This document shows, piece after piece, positions 19,088 through 28,023 of a stretch of DNA of 64,000 bases; position 1 is the stretch's first letter; each line of letters begins with the position of its first letter. The notes under the pieces were generated by a model. That model made no database searches, was not told the origin of the DNA, and saw only the letters and a list, made by a program, of their open reading frames with translations. Origin of the DNA: Bacteroidales bacterium (lineage in GTDB: Bacteria; Bacteroidota; Bacteroidia; Bacteroidales; JAUNSR01); contig JAUNSR010000006.1 in NCBI GenBank assembly GCA_030539115.1, forward strand, positions 1 through 64,000, given 5' to 3'. Made by a program: the position numbers and the translations under genes.

Positions 19088-20293
19088 TTAGCCTTTAGCG
19101 GCAAGGAGCCAAGCATCTTTAAAATTATCATTTTCACTTCTTAGAATCTCCAAATATCTATTTGCCTCGTCTTTATTAGAAAATGAATTTATATAAAGTC
19201 TGTATTTATTGTCCTTATTTAAATAGTCGATGCCCGAAAGCCCTTTCTTGTCAAAATACTTGATTCTGTCAACTGCCTGTTTTTCTGACGGGAAACTGCC
19301 TACGATGATATAATATTTTTTTGAAGCTGCTTTTTTAGAAGCATTATTTTCCAAAAGATTGTTTGCCAATGTTGCCTCATTCTCTTTTGTGGAATTTTTA
19401 AACAAAGGCTTTATCTCAGGATCATTAATAACAACATCAACATTATGAGGAGTATCTGATTCTAAAACATCAATATTTTCCTCTTTTTTTTCCAAAGAGA
19501 TGTTATTGCTTTCTAATGATGCGTTCTCTTCATTTTCATTCAAAGCCTGAGAAACAACCTCATTCGAAACTGAAATATTATTATTGTTTTCTCCAAGTTC
19601 GGCAAACATATCACTGTTATTTAAAAGAGTGTCGCCAAGCAATTTTTCCACATCAGTCTCAGATACAGAGGGCACTATGGCATTTTTTATCAGCTGAGCT
19701 GAAATAAGCGACGCATAGTTGTCAGGAATATTCCCCTCATCCAAAGGATGCGATACAAAAAGCATTAATATTATGATTGCAGCTATTGAACTTACCCGCT
19801 TTAAAAGATGCATGTTTACCGGAATAAACACAATTTCTTTTTCATTTGCATCTTCATCAACTGCATTGCCGTCATTCAAATCTATTCTTGTAAGTGTCAA
19901 TCTTTCAAATCCGAACAAATTCAAATCAAAAAAATTATCCCTGCATGGAATAAATTGAATTAAGTTGTGGTCATCTTTTTTGAGTTCGCCTATAGAACCA
20001 AGACTCACGACATTGCCCTCATTAAGACTTTCATTCCATTCCTTAACACAAGAATTTATTATTATCATGGCTTCATTGAATGATATATTCCTTGCAGACA
20101 TCAAAGATGAAGCAAGCAAGCCATCATTATGAGAAAGGCTGGGATTAAAAGCGAGCGCTTTTGTCGGAGGTGTAATTATATCATTATTAAAAGATGACTC
20201 TTTATAACTTGATACAAAGCCACCTAATCCAGGCACAATTATGCAATCGTGCTTCGTTAATAAATATTCAATATGTTTAATAAGCGTATTCAT
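19088..20293 (-). CDS. HU-like and SPOR-domain membrane protein
   Basis: 401 residues from the ATG at 20293. The N-terminal half is the two-part HU/CCDC81-like domain found in Bacteroidota (MNTLIKHIEYLLTKHDCIIVPGLGGFVSSY, then FNEAMIIINSCVKEWNESL and the GSIG segment). A single membrane helix follows near residues 166-183 (SSIAAIIILMLFVS), then an acidic, low-complexity spacer and a C-terminal SPOR domain (KYYIIVGSFPSEKQAVDRI ... YRLYINSFSNKDEANRYLEIL). SPOR domains bind denuded peptidoglycan at division sites, so the protein probably links the cytoplasm to the septal wall. The in-frame TTG at 20302 falls inside a -7 promoter element and is not the start. Confidence 0.85.
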   Translation of the reverse strand: MNTLIKHIEYLLTKHDCIIVPGLGGFVSSYKESSFNNDIITPPTKALAFNPSLSHNDGLLASSLMSARNISFNEAMIIINSCVKEWNESLNEGNVVSLGSIGELKKDDHNLIQFIPCRDNFFDLNLFGFERLTLTRIDLNDGNAVDEDANEKEIVFIPVNMHLLKRVSSIAAIIILMLFVSHPLDEGNIPDNYASLISAQLIKNAIVPSVSETDVEKLLGDTLLNNSDMFAELGENNNNISVSNEVVSQALNENEENASLESNNISLEKKEENIDVLESDTPHNVDVVINDPEIKPLFKNSTKENEATLANNLLENNASKKAASKKYYIIVGSFPSEKQAVDRIKYFDKKGLSGIDYLNKDNKYRLYINSFSNKDEANRYLEILRSENDNFKDAWLLAAKG

Positions 20294-20299
20294 TGAGTA

Positions 20300-20307
20300 C
20301 AAACTTA
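20300..20307 (-). promoter_or_regulatory. -7 element just ahead of the HU/SPOR start codon
   Basis: The minus strand reads TAAGTTTG, a match to TAnnTTTG, ending 7 nt before the ATG at 20293. If used, the transcript would be leaderless or nearly so. No clear -33 TTTG is found at the proper distance, so it remains a candidate. Confidence 0.4.
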
Positions 20308-20456
20308 ATTAAAAAAACTTGAAGTGTATCTAAATTCTGATAAAAAATGGCTTCTCAGCAAGTATGGAGCTACTATTAAATAATTATTTAAGACACATTT
20401 TCACTGAATAATCATATTAACAACAATCATTTTCTGTGAAAGATTTTCAAATCTTA

Positions 20457-22097
20457 TTATTTCCATATAGAATTTACTTTATATGCTTCCAGCAATTCCA
20501 CATTAATATTATTTCCAAAGAAAGAAAATTTATTCTCTTTTATATCATCCTTGGCATCACGCTGCATAGAGTATGAATATGCACCATTGTCGACAAATAC
20601 CTCCACAGAAGTTCTGTCTATAAAAATATCGGCATAAATTGTCATAGAGGTCGGATCCTCAGGAGAATAAAAAACTCCATTAATGGTATTTGAATTCATA
20701 TCATAAAGGAAAATACGCTGATCATTCAACTTAATTCCGGCATCTGTGGCATGAGAGAGTTTAATTTTTACTTTAATTCTCATTCCATCATCATCTTTCA
20801 AAACATTCAAATTATCTGAAGCCTTATCTGAATTAAGGTTTTTCCACTCACCCTTTTTCTCACATACTGACTCAACTTCTTTAACTGGATTACTAACAAG
20901 GCGCACGCCGTTTTTTGTTTTATTTAAAGAAAGCTCGGTAGGCAAAAGCATCATTCCATTAAAAGGCATATCCTTATGAGAGATTCTTCCCCAGCCTATC
21001 TGTATTCTTCTTCCATCGCTCTGTGGAATATTGGAATATGTCTGAGCAGCATATATACTTCCTGTATTATAATAATATTTTCCCTCCTGAGGCGTAAATT
21101 TCTCACCATCAAAATCTCCAACCATATAAGTGCCCGATGCGCCATACATAACCCACTTTTTGTTTTTATCGTCTCCATCAACAGCAAGTTCAAACAATTC
21201 CGGACATTCCCAAAAACCTGTTACATGACTTTTATAAGTCCAATCCTTTAAGTCGATTGAATTATATATAGAATGTCCGTCTCTTTCATTCAAGACAAGC
21301 ACCCAATGTTTTTTCGGAGCATACCAGAACACCTTCGGGTCTCTCGTATCTTTGCTGTTCCACTTTTCTTTTGAATCTATAATCGGATTCTTATCATATT
21401 TTGTAAAACTTCTTCCATTGTCCAGACTGTATGCCATGCACTGCACCTCTTTTGATGGAGAATCTGCAGTATAAAAAACCACCATCGCAGGTTTGCCGTT
21501 TTTATTAAATCCTGCATTATTTTCATAGTCTATAACAGCCGAACCTGAAAACATCGTACCTAAATCATCAGGACACAATGCCTCCTCAATCTCATTCCAA
21601 TGAATCAAGTCTTTGCTCACTGCATGTCCCCAGTGCATATTTTCCCATTCCCTTTCAAAAGGATTATGCTGATAATACAGATGGTACTCGCCATCAAGAT
21701 AAACCAAGCCATTGGGGTCGTTAATCCATCCTCTTTGGGTGGTAAAATGAAACTGAGGTCTATATTTTTCCTTATACATCATTGATTCACCGAATATTGA
21801 ATCGCTCTGCACAATATTATTCAACCCGCTCCCATCAAAAGTGATGTTTAGCTTTTTTCCCTTTAATGCCGACACATCATAAAAGACCCAATAGTCAGGA
21901 TTGTCATTGGTTAGTCTGATAACAAACCTGTCGATTGTTTTATCATCGACATCAAAAAGCATTTTTCTTCTCTCAGCCTTGTGCGATACGGGAATATTTA
22001 AATATTTCTTGGTAATTCTCATATTTAATTCATCTGCACTGACATTCACAACAAATGTAAATGCAAAGAGAGAAATCAATGGTTTTAATAGATTCAT
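20457..22097 (-). CDS. Exported GH32 fructan hydrolase (levanase/inulinase/invertase type)
   Basis: 546 residues. A signal peptide ends near VNVSADE. Residues about 25-110 form an extra N-terminal beta domain seen in Bacteroidota GH32 proteins. The GH32 five-bladed propeller follows with all three catalytic motifs: WINDPNG (nucleophile Asp127), the RDP motif (Asp253, transition-state stabiliser) and WECPE (acid/base Glu297). The C-terminal ~130 residues are the usual beta-sandwich. It releases fructose from fructans or sucrose; exo- or endo-action cannot be judged. No SusC/D pair or fructokinase is adjacent. A LysR gene is divergent from it, and its putative mRNA leader contains a terminator-like hairpin. 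Confidence 0.92.
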   Translation of the reverse strand: MNLLKPLISLFAFTFVVNVSADELNMRITKKYLNIPVSHKAERRKMLFDVDDKTIDRFVIRLTNDNPDYWVFYDVSALKGKKLNITFDGSGLNNIVQSDSIFGESMMYKEKYRPQFHFTTQRGWINDPNGLVYLDGEYHLYYQHNPFEREWENMHWGHAVSKDLIHWNEIEEALCPDDLGTMFSGSAVIDYENNAGFNKNGKPAMVVFYTADSPSKEVQCMAYSLDNGRSFTKYDKNPIIDSKEKWNSKDTRDPKVFWYAPKKHWVLVLNERDGHSIYNSIDLKDWTYKSHVTGFWECPELFELAVDGDDKNKKWVMYGASGTYMVGDFDGEKFTPQEGKYYYNTGSIYAAQTYSNIPQSDGRRIQIGWGRISHKDMPFNGMMLLPTELSLNKTKNGVRLVSNPVKEVESVCEKKGEWKNLNSDKASDNLNVLKDDDGMRIKVKIKLSHATDAGIKLNDQRIFLYDMNSNTINGVFYSPEDPTSMTIYADIFIDRTSVEVFVDNGAYSYSMQRDAKDDIKENKFSFFGNNINVELLEAYKVNSIWK

Positions 22098-22212
22098 AAT
22101 GGCAATTAGATTTACTTTAAAATAAGATCCGAAATGAAATTTTCAGATGATTTGAAGATAACACAGTTTTATAAAATTATCAATAAATTCATTGTTTTAA
22201 ATGCAATATAAC

Positions 22213-22249
22213 AAAAAAGAGGCTTTCACATTGGTGATTACCTCTTTTT
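22213..22249 (-). terminator. Terminator-like hairpin in the presumed GH32 mRNA leader
   Basis: Outer arms of nine or more pairs (AAAAAAGAGG at 22213-22222, CCTCTTTTT at 22241-22249) with an inner TCAC/GTGA stem. Read on the minus strand it ends in six T. It lies about 115 bp upstream of the GH32 start codon and downstream of the candidate promoter at 22398-22405, so it would act on the GH32 transcript itself. Confidence 0.6.
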
Positions 22250-22397
22250 GCTTTTTATCTATATTTAATTCTACCAATGGTATTACATTCTATCGGCATT
22301 CAGGATATATAAACTTGACAGAATTTTTAACCCCGTTATTTAATTCATATACAATAGATATTTAAGCATTCATTGCTTTATTATTGTTTTAAGGCTG

Positions 22398-22433
22398 CAA
22401 AGTTATTCTCTAATTATTGTTTTACTATATTTG
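22398..22433. promoter_or_regulatory. Divergent -7 elements for GH32 (-) and lysR-type gene (+)
   Basis: The minus strand has TAACTTTG (plus coordinates 22398-22405) and the plus strand TATATTTG (22426-22433). They face away from each other with 20 bp between, so their upstream regions overlap, an arrangement typical of a LysR regulator that controls its divergent neighbour. -33 elements are weak on both sides. Confidence 0.5.
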
Positions 22434-22484
22434 CTAATCATTATATTTCTATAATATCAATCGAAAAAACCGATTAATTTTCAT

Positions 22485-23378
22485 ATGGAACTACGTCAAT
22501 TAAGATATTTTGCAGAAGCTGCCGAATCACTAAATTTCACTGATGCCTCAAAAGCCCTTTTTATAAGCCAAAGCACTCTTTCACAACAGATAAAGCAACT
22601 TGAAAACGAACTTGGCGTCTCTCTTTTTGACAGAATAGGCAAGAGAGTTTATCTTACTGAAGTTGGAGTCGAGTTTTTAGCTCATGCTAAAAAAACTTTG
22701 CAGGCGGCTGAATCAGGAAAACAAAAAATCATGGATCTTCAAAATCTAAAGACCGGGATTTTAAAAATTGGAGTTACCTATACTTTAAGCATTCTTCTTG
22801 CCGATGCTCTTGTGAAATTTTCAAAAAAATATCCTTTTATAAAACTTGAGATAGTTTCCAACAATTCGGAAGAGTTGTTTGAGCTGTTAAACAATCATAA
22901 AATTGACATGATGCTCTCATTTAACAATACTTGTATAGTTTCAAATATTATCAGCCGTCCTTTGTTTAATTCCTCTCTTTCAGTTATCGTACATGCAAAT
23001 CATCCTTTTTGCTCATTAAAAAGCATCTCATTTTCAATGCTCGATTCAATTCCATTAATACTGTTGTCAAAAGGTTTTACAGCAAGAAGAAAATTGGATG
23101 AAATATTGAAAAAGAAAAATATAGAGGTTTCTCCAGTTATGGAACTCAATGATGTGCATATTCTACTGCAACTTGTAAATAAAGGCAATTGGGCTACAAT
23201 TTTATCCAATTCAACAGCAGTAGGTCATAATGAACTGAAGGCAATACCTCTACAGGATAAAGAATGTAATCTTACAGCATCACTGTATATACTTGAAGGT
23301 ACATATATAAGCAATTCCATGAAAGCATTTGAAGAGACGCTTTTAAATATGCCACTGCCTGAAAGCCTTGAAAAATAG
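22485..23378 (+). CDS. LysR-family transcriptional regulator
   Basis: 297 residues. The N-terminal winged helix-turn-helix is unmistakable (MELRQLRYFAEAAESLNFTDASKALFISQSTLSQQIKQLENELGVSLFDR), followed by the linker helix and a periplasmic-binding-like effector domain (about residues 90-290). The closest relatives by eye are CynR/CbbR-type activators. It is divergent from the GH32 gene, with interlocking promoter elements, which suggests but does not prove that it controls that gene. A role in oxidative stress, as for OxyR, is less likely because the redox cysteine pair is not evident. Confidence 0.9.
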   Translation: MELRQLRYFAEAAESLNFTDASKALFISQSTLSQQIKQLENELGVSLFDRIGKRVYLTEVGVEFLAHAKKTLQAAESGKQKIMDLQNLKTGILKIGVTYTLSILLADALVKFSKKYPFIKLEIVSNNSEELFELLNNHKIDMMLSFNNTCIVSNIISRPLFNSSLSVIVHANHPFCSLKSISFSMLDSIPLILLSKGFTARRKLDEILKKKNIEVSPVMELNDVHILLQLVNKGNWATILSNSTAVGHNELKAIPLQDKECNLTASLYILEGTYISNSMKAFEETLLNMPLPESLEK

Positions 23379-23535
23379 TATTTTTTATTTTTATATTATT
23401 ATTGATTACAATTAATAAATACATCAAATAGTCTATATAATAAAAAAACAAGGACTCTATTCGCTCTTTATTATACAGACCATTTATAATGCCTTTGTAT
23501 AATTAAAACTCCCTATTTGCCGGTATCGCAACAAT

Positions 23536-23772
23536 TTAATAAATAACCACATCCGAATGCTGCTGAATAGCATAAGCTATTGCTCCTGCAGCAGCTTCGT
23601 CGGGAGCAGCAATTTTATAGAATCCGATAATATTATCGGAACTTTCCTTATGTGAATATCCGAACTTCAGTTCTGATTCAACAACTACGGGTTCAAAAGT
23701 TGAAATCACATAACACCCATCTGTATAATTATAAATATAAAGGCTTCCCAATAAAGAGAAGCCTTTTATCAT
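23536..23772 (-). CDS. Small reading frame of uncertain status downstream of the C1 peptidase
   Basis: 78 codons. The second half (ESSDNIIGFYKIAAPDEAAAGAIAYAIQQHSDVVIY) reads like real protein, but the first dozen codons lie inside the terminator hairpin of the upstream peptidase gene (23738-23767). It may be a true small protein starting farther in, or a gene remnant. I do not recognise any family. No promoter was found; it would depend on readthrough from the gene 16 bp upstream. Confidence 0.3.
   Translation of the reverse strand: MIKGFSLLGSLYIYNYTDGCYVISTFEPVVVESELKFGYSHKESSDNIIGFYKIAAPDEAAAGAIAYAIQQHSDVVIY
23738..23767 (-). terminator. Hairpin terminator after the C1 peptidase gene
   Basis: On the minus strand AAAGGCTTC pairs with GAAGCCTTT (plus coordinates about 23739-23747 and 23759-23767) and is followed by a T-rich stretch. 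It stands about 20 bp past the peptidase stop codon. Confidence 0.7.
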
Positions 23773-23788
23773 AAAATAAGAATTAACA

Positions 23789-25162
23789 TTAAAACATATA
23801 ATCCCACGCAGGCAATGAAACAGGTTTTGTTTTTAAAGCCTCCAACGCTTTTTGCGAAAGATATTCCTTACGGATTACAATTCTGAAAAGATATTCATCA
23901 AACCATTTATCTGTAAATGTCAGATATCCGTTGTTGCCGCTTGCACTCCCCCAACTGTTTTCAAACTCCCATTTAACGGGAACATCATTCTCATCTGTAT
24001 CAACAGCCACAACAGCCATAGCATGTGAAGAACCGCTTTGTCTTGTTAGAATACGAGCTTTCTTATCCATATCAAAGTTAACGCCAAACAAAGATTCGTA
24101 ATCATACATCTCAGGATCCAGAATTCCATCCTCCCTATTATTTTGTTTTCCAACATCACAAGAAGCATACATCGCTTCATTGTTTTTAATCGAAGCCAAA
24201 GCAGACTTTTTTATATCCTCATTAGGAAGGTTAAGATATTTCCAATTCACACCCTCAATGGTGTTACGGTAGTTATCAATATCATAAACTTGATAATATG
24301 GACGGGTAGGATCATTCATTATCATAACAAACTCTTCAGGCGAATAATTTTGAGGCACATTTTCCTTGTAAAATTCCATAGGAGTAGTCTTCAAGGATTT
24401 AACCTCGCCATCTTTTGTTTTATATCTCCATGTAAACTCTGTAGGCGGCTCGCCAAGAGTGTAGGTAAGGATTTTATAAATATCAGTCATGGTTTTTTGC
24501 TTAGCCTCTCTAAGCTGTTTTTCCTTTTTGCCCGACTGCGCAAGCTCTCTAATCTCATAACCACCCTTTCTTAAACGCTCATTAAGGAAAGAGCCCAATA
24601 AAGATGTATTTTCAGAATGTGCAGTCTCAGGCATCACCTCCTTCGGTACAAATCCATATTTACTTGCAGCATTATAAAAAAGATTCCAAACACCTCCGTC
24701 ACCTACCGGAGAAGAAAAATAAAACACCACCTCTCTGTCATTAATGTCCTTGCCTGATGTCTTGATAATATTTTCAAGAAAAAGATTGGATTTCTCAAGC
24801 AAATCATAGAAATACAGATAATTCTGAGAAAAATCAAATGAGGAAAGATTGTATTTCTTCATTATGCTCGGACGAAGCACATTCATTGAAGTAAACATCC
24901 AGCAACGCCCCGAACTTTTCTGATCTGTAATACCCTTTACGTCAACTTTGTATTTAAAAAAATGATCTATCTTTCCTTTAAGATCATGATTAAGAGCCTT
25001 GTCTCTCAACTTAACATCACCAATAATTGAATTTTGTCTAAGATGCAGATTCGGGTCTGAATTAACCTCTTTTCTAAAATATTCAAGCTGAGTGTTGTCT
25101 ATAGACTGCGCACTTACTGCAGCACAAAGCGATAAAAAAGCAATAGATAATAAATTCTTCAT
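23789..25162 (-). CDS. Exported C1-family aminopeptidase (PepC/bleomycin hydrolase type)
   Basis: 457 residues. A signal peptide (MKNLLSIAFLSLCAAVSAQ) precedes a papain-like bleomycin-hydrolase fold. The catalytic triad is visible: Cys87 in SSGRCWMFTSMNVLRP, His380 in SGSSHAMAV and Asn402 in WEFENSWG. Cytoplasmic relatives trim N-terminal residues from peptides inside a hexameric barrel; the signal peptide puts this copy in the periplasm, as in many Bacteroidota. It probably finishes the digestion of imported oligopeptides. The TPR gene upstream has its own terminator, so this is likely a separate unit. Confidence 0.9.
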   Translation of the reverse strand: MKNLLSIAFLSLCAAVSAQSIDNTQLEYFRKEVNSDPNLHLRQNSIIGDVKLRDKALNHDLKGKIDHFFKYKVDVKGITDQKSSGRCWMFTSMNVLRPSIMKKYNLSSFDFSQNYLYFYDLLEKSNLFLENIIKTSGKDINDREVVFYFSSPVGDGGVWNLFYNAASKYGFVPKEVMPETAHSENTSLLGSFLNERLRKGGYEIRELAQSGKKEKQLREAKQKTMTDIYKILTYTLGEPPTEFTWRYKTKDGEVKSLKTTPMEFYKENVPQNYSPEEFVMIMNDPTRPYYQVYDIDNYRNTIEGVNWKYLNLPNEDIKKSALASIKNNEAMYASCDVGKQNNREDGILDPEMYDYESLFGVNFDMDKKARILTRQSGSSHAMAVVAVDTDENDVPVKWEFENSWGSASGNNGYLTFTDKWFDEYLFRIVIRKEYLSQKALEALKTKPVSLPAWDYMF

Positions 25163-25250
25163 TTGAACAACAATTTATATAAGAAACGTAAATATAAATC
25201 ATATTAATGATATCAATATAATAATTTCTCAAACAATTTGAGCGTAGCAC

Positions 25251-25285
25251 AAAAAAAGCCTTCTGTTTTAAATAAAACAGAAAGC
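25251..25285 (-). terminator. Intrinsic terminator of the TPR gene
   Basis: Minus-strand hairpin with arms 25273-25285 and 25258-25270 (ten-pair core TTCTGTTTTA plus a closing GC), followed by seven T at 25257-25251. Confidence 0.85.
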
Positions 25286-25376
25286 ATAAGCAATAATAAT
25301 TTTATATATATACTCTTCTAAACTATACGAATTATTATTCAATCGTTTAGTTTTTGATTTAATTATTTCTATGATT

Positions 25377-26198
25377 TTATTTTGACTTGTCAATTAATTG
25401 GTCAATTATGTTGTCATTGAATCCCATCGACTTTGCAGTCTGAAAATCTTTCAATGCCGATTGCTTGTCATATTGTGCATACCTTATTCTTCCTCTTACA
25501 ACATAAGCGTAAGAGTCATCCTTGTTTAACTCAATACATTTATTTATATCCTCTGCGGCTTTTGCCAATTTACCCGCCTGATAGTACAATTCTGATCGCT
25601 TTAAATACAGATCTGATTGTTTGGGATTAACCTTTATAACTTGGCTCAACATCTCAGCAGCCATTACATAATCTCCATTAGACTGCAAAAGTGAAGAAAT
25701 ACCAATTCTTGCCTTTGAACTGTTTGGGTTAATCTTTAAAAGTCTCTCAAAATCACTTCTCGAAGCAATCGTGTCACCTTTTTCCTGTCTTACCAATCCT
25801 CTCATGTAAAGCGCATCCTCATTTTCATCCTCAAGAATCAATATAGCCGAGTAGTCAGACTCTGCCTTATCCCACTGCTCTATTTCTGAATAAAGGGCAG
25901 CTCGGTTTGAAAGAAGAGTGGTCGATTTTGGAACTATCATCAAAGCAGAAGAATATGACACTAAAGCATCATCAATTTTATTAAGCTTGCGCTGTATTGT
26001 CCCCAAATTGGAAAGAAGAAGAAAATTCTGAGGATTGGCAGGCTCAAGCCTCATTGCATTTTTTAAAGCATTCTCAGCCTTTGAAAGACTGTCGCACTTT
26101 AATAAAACAAAAGACGAATCGACCCACTCATTATATGACTGAGAGTTAGCGGAAAATGAAAATGTTATTAATATAAGTATAAAGAATATTTTTTGCAT
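25377..26198 (-). CDS. Exported tetratricopeptide-repeat protein
   Basis: 273 residues with a signal peptide (FFILILITFSFSANSQ). About six consecutive TPR units follow, recognisable by their Trp/Tyr-Ala-Pro spacing (AENALKNAMRLEPANPQNFLLL, DALVSYSSALMIVPKSTTLLS, AESDYSAILILEDENEDALYM, SRSDFERLLKINPNSSKARI, AAEMLSQVIKVNPKQSDLYL, AAEDINKCIELNKDDSYAYV). It is a periplasmic protein-interaction scaffold with no catalytic domain; partners are unknown. A -7 element TATTTTTG lies at plus coordinates 26230-26237. Confidence 0.85.
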   Translation of the reverse strand: MQKIFFILILITFSFSANSQSYNEWVDSSFVLLKCDSLSKAENALKNAMRLEPANPQNFLLLSNLGTIQRKLNKIDDALVSYSSALMIVPKSTTLLSNRAALYSEIEQWDKAESDYSAILILEDENEDALYMRGLVRQEKGDTIASRSDFERLLKINPNSSKARIGISSLLQSNGDYVMAAEMLSQVIKVNPKQSDLYLKRSELYYQAGKLAKAAEDINKCIELNKDDSYAYVVRGRIRYAQYDKQSALKDFQTAKSMGFNDNIIDQLIDKSK

Positions 26199-26229
26199 AT
26201 AAAAGAATTAAATAATTCAAAGAGTTATG

Positions 26230-26337
26230 CAAAAATAGCATTTAGAATTTCACACTATGGTTTAATAGCTCTAAATAACATTAAAAGAAACTTGAACCGC
26301 CCCGTAAATAGAGTTTAAATAAAAAAGATTATTTTTG
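26230..26337. promoter_or_regulatory. Divergent -7 elements for the TPR (-) and mscS-type (+) genes
   Basis: Minus-strand TATTTTTG at 26230-26237 and plus-strand TATTTTTG at 26330-26337. The plus-strand box contains the TTG (26335) that would otherwise extend the channel gene. -33 matches are weak. Confidence 0.5.
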
Positions 26338-26361
26338 ACCGAAAATATATCATTCTCATTT

Positions 26362-27279
26362 ATGTTACCATTATTACAAATCTTATCTGCACAAAGTACG
26401 GCAGAAACAGTTGAAAAATCATCTGAAATAGTCACTAAATTAAAATCTCTATCCTCAATGTCATTGGGCGATATCATTGATTCCGTAATAAAGGGAACAA
26501 TTACATTCGGTTTTAAAATTGCTCTTGCAATATTTCTTTTTGTTGTCGGCAAATGGATCATCAGCAAGGTTGAATCATTGATGGTTAAGATTATGGAGAA
26601 AAGAAAGGTTGACCTTTCACTTCGCACTTTTCTTGAAAGTCTTGTCAAAATCACAATGATGATAATTCTTCTTATCATTATCATTGGTATTCTTGGCATA
26701 AACACAAGCTCCTTTCTTGCTCTTTTTGCCTCTGCCGGTGTCGCTGTGGGTATGGCTCTCAGCGGTACACTGCAAAATTTTGCAGGCGGAGTAATGATTC
26801 TTCTTTTCAAACCTTATGAAGTTGGCGATTTTATTGAAGCTCAGGGTCAAATAGGCACTGTAAAGCAGATTCAGATAATCAACACGGTTCTTAACACCGT
26901 TGACAACAAAGCCATCATAATTCCGAACGGTAGTCTTTCCACCGGAATTATAAACAACTATTCAAAAGAGGGCATTAGAAGAATTGACTGGACTTTCGGA
27001 ATTGCATACGGCAACGATTACGACCAGGCTAAAAAGCTTATTTTGGAGCTAATCAGCGAAGACAAAAGAATCTTCACCTCCCCCGCTCCATTTGTGGCAC
27101 TTAGCAGCCTTGGCGAAAGTTCTGTAAACATTACAGTGCGAGTATGGGCAAATCTTTCCGATTATTGGGACATCTTCTTTGAGCTTAATGAAAAGGTTTA
27201 CAAACGTTTCCCTGAAAAAGGATTGAATATTCCTTTCCCTCAAATGGATGTTCATCTTTACAACACGCCAAATACTTAA
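26362..27279 (+). CDS. MscS-family mechanosensitive channel
   Basis: 305 residues from the ATG at 26362. The MscS core is complete: three membrane helices (roughly residues 48-65, 96-116 and the pore helix), the Gly/Ala-rich TM3 (FASAGVAVGMALSGTLQNFAGGVMILLFKPYEVGDFIE) and the soluble beta/alpha-beta vestibule (NTVDNKAIIIPNGSLSTGIINNYS). It opens under membrane tension to release solutes on osmotic downshock. The length equals E. coli MscS plus a slightly longer N-terminus. It is monocistronic with its own terminator. The alternative TTG start at 26335 lies inside the promoter. Confidence 0.93.
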   Translation: MLPLLQILSAQSTAETVEKSSEIVTKLKSLSSMSLGDIIDSVIKGTITFGFKIALAIFLFVVGKWIISKVESLMVKIMEKRKVDLSLRTFLESLVKITMMIILLIIIIGILGINTSSFLALFASAGVAVGMALSGTLQNFAGGVMILLFKPYEVGDFIEAQGQIGTVKQIQIINTVLNTVDNKAIIIPNGSLSTGIINNYSKEGIRRIDWTFGIAYGNDYDQAKKLILELISEDKRIFTSPAPFVALSSLGESSVNITVRVWANLSDYWDIFFELNEKVYKRFPEKGLNIPFPQMDVHLYNTPNT

Positions 27280-27350
27280 TTGATGTTTGTGTTTATTATC
27301 ATCTCTTTTCTTGAGACTATTATTTAAACACCAAATCAAAATAAATTTTC

Positions 27351-27394
27351 AGCCTGCATTAACAGAACCTTTGTTCTTAATGCAGGCTTTTGTT
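27351..27394 (+). terminator. Intrinsic terminator of the mscS-type gene
   Basis: 12-bp stem (27351-27362 with 27377-27388), an inner GAAC/GTTC stem and a TTTTGTTTC tail, about 70 bp after the stop codon. Confidence 0.88.
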
Positions 27395-28023
27395 TCTTGT
27401 ATGCTGCCTTTATGTTTATATAAACACTCTCTCGATTAAAGGTTTTTCTATAATTAACCTGAAAAAACTTCAACATCAACCCACTAATTTTCAACAGTAT
27501 TTTTTAAATTTTGATTCGAGAAAAATTCAAAACACTAAAGTATTTTCAATAAAAAACTAAAACAATTTATATATTTAACTTGAATATATTTTATTTGATA
27601 CTTTAGTGTTTAAAAAAAATATTCAATCAAAATTTACAAATAACCGATCAAAACAGGATTACTGCCAAATATAATTTATAACCCGATATAACTAAAAAAT
27701 ATTTAATTGTATATTCTTTCACACCCATCGACAATAAATGGGGAATTACAGCAATCGGAGATTCTATTATTTACAAACAATTTATGTTTTAAGCAATTAA
27801 GGAATCGCCCAACAACAGATTCTACAGCATCGCTGAAAACATCATAATAATATTAAATCATTCATCAAGACTCCCGAGTCAGTTAGAATCAAAGGCAGAA
27901 AATAAAAATGCGCTTTATTTAGATTTGTTATAAAAATATAATCCCTTTGTATGAAAAAAAATGGAAAATATCACATTGATTTAGTACCTTTACAACATTG
28001 GAAAAAATGAAAAACAAAATATA
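27395..28023. other. Gene-free region with a symmetric inverted repeat
   Basis: About 630 bp without a supported gene. It holds the paired inverted repeats described at 27506-27635. A weak promoter candidate for recJ, TACCTTTA at 27985-27992, differs from the -7 consensus at the last base. Nothing else was recognised. Confidence 0.5.
27506..27635. repeat. 130-bp imperfect palindrome made of two nested perfect inverted repeats
   Basis: Outer arms AAATTTTGATT (27506-27516) and its complement (27625-27635); inner arms AAACACTAAAGTAT (27530-27543) and its complement (27598-27611). Outer and inner arms are separated by exactly 13 bp on both sides and share one centre (27570.5). The 54-bp middle is AT-rich with only partial symmetry. 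Confidence 0.7.

Noticed and set aside
24143-24574. 143-codon frame opposite the C1 peptidase
   Set aside because: Antisense to a gene with an intact catalytic triad; Ile/Arg-rich and without family resemblance.
26271-26810. 179-codon frame opposite the mscS-type gene
   Set aside because: Arg/Ile/Thr-rich translation of the complement of a hydrophobic coding sequence; a typical shadow frame.
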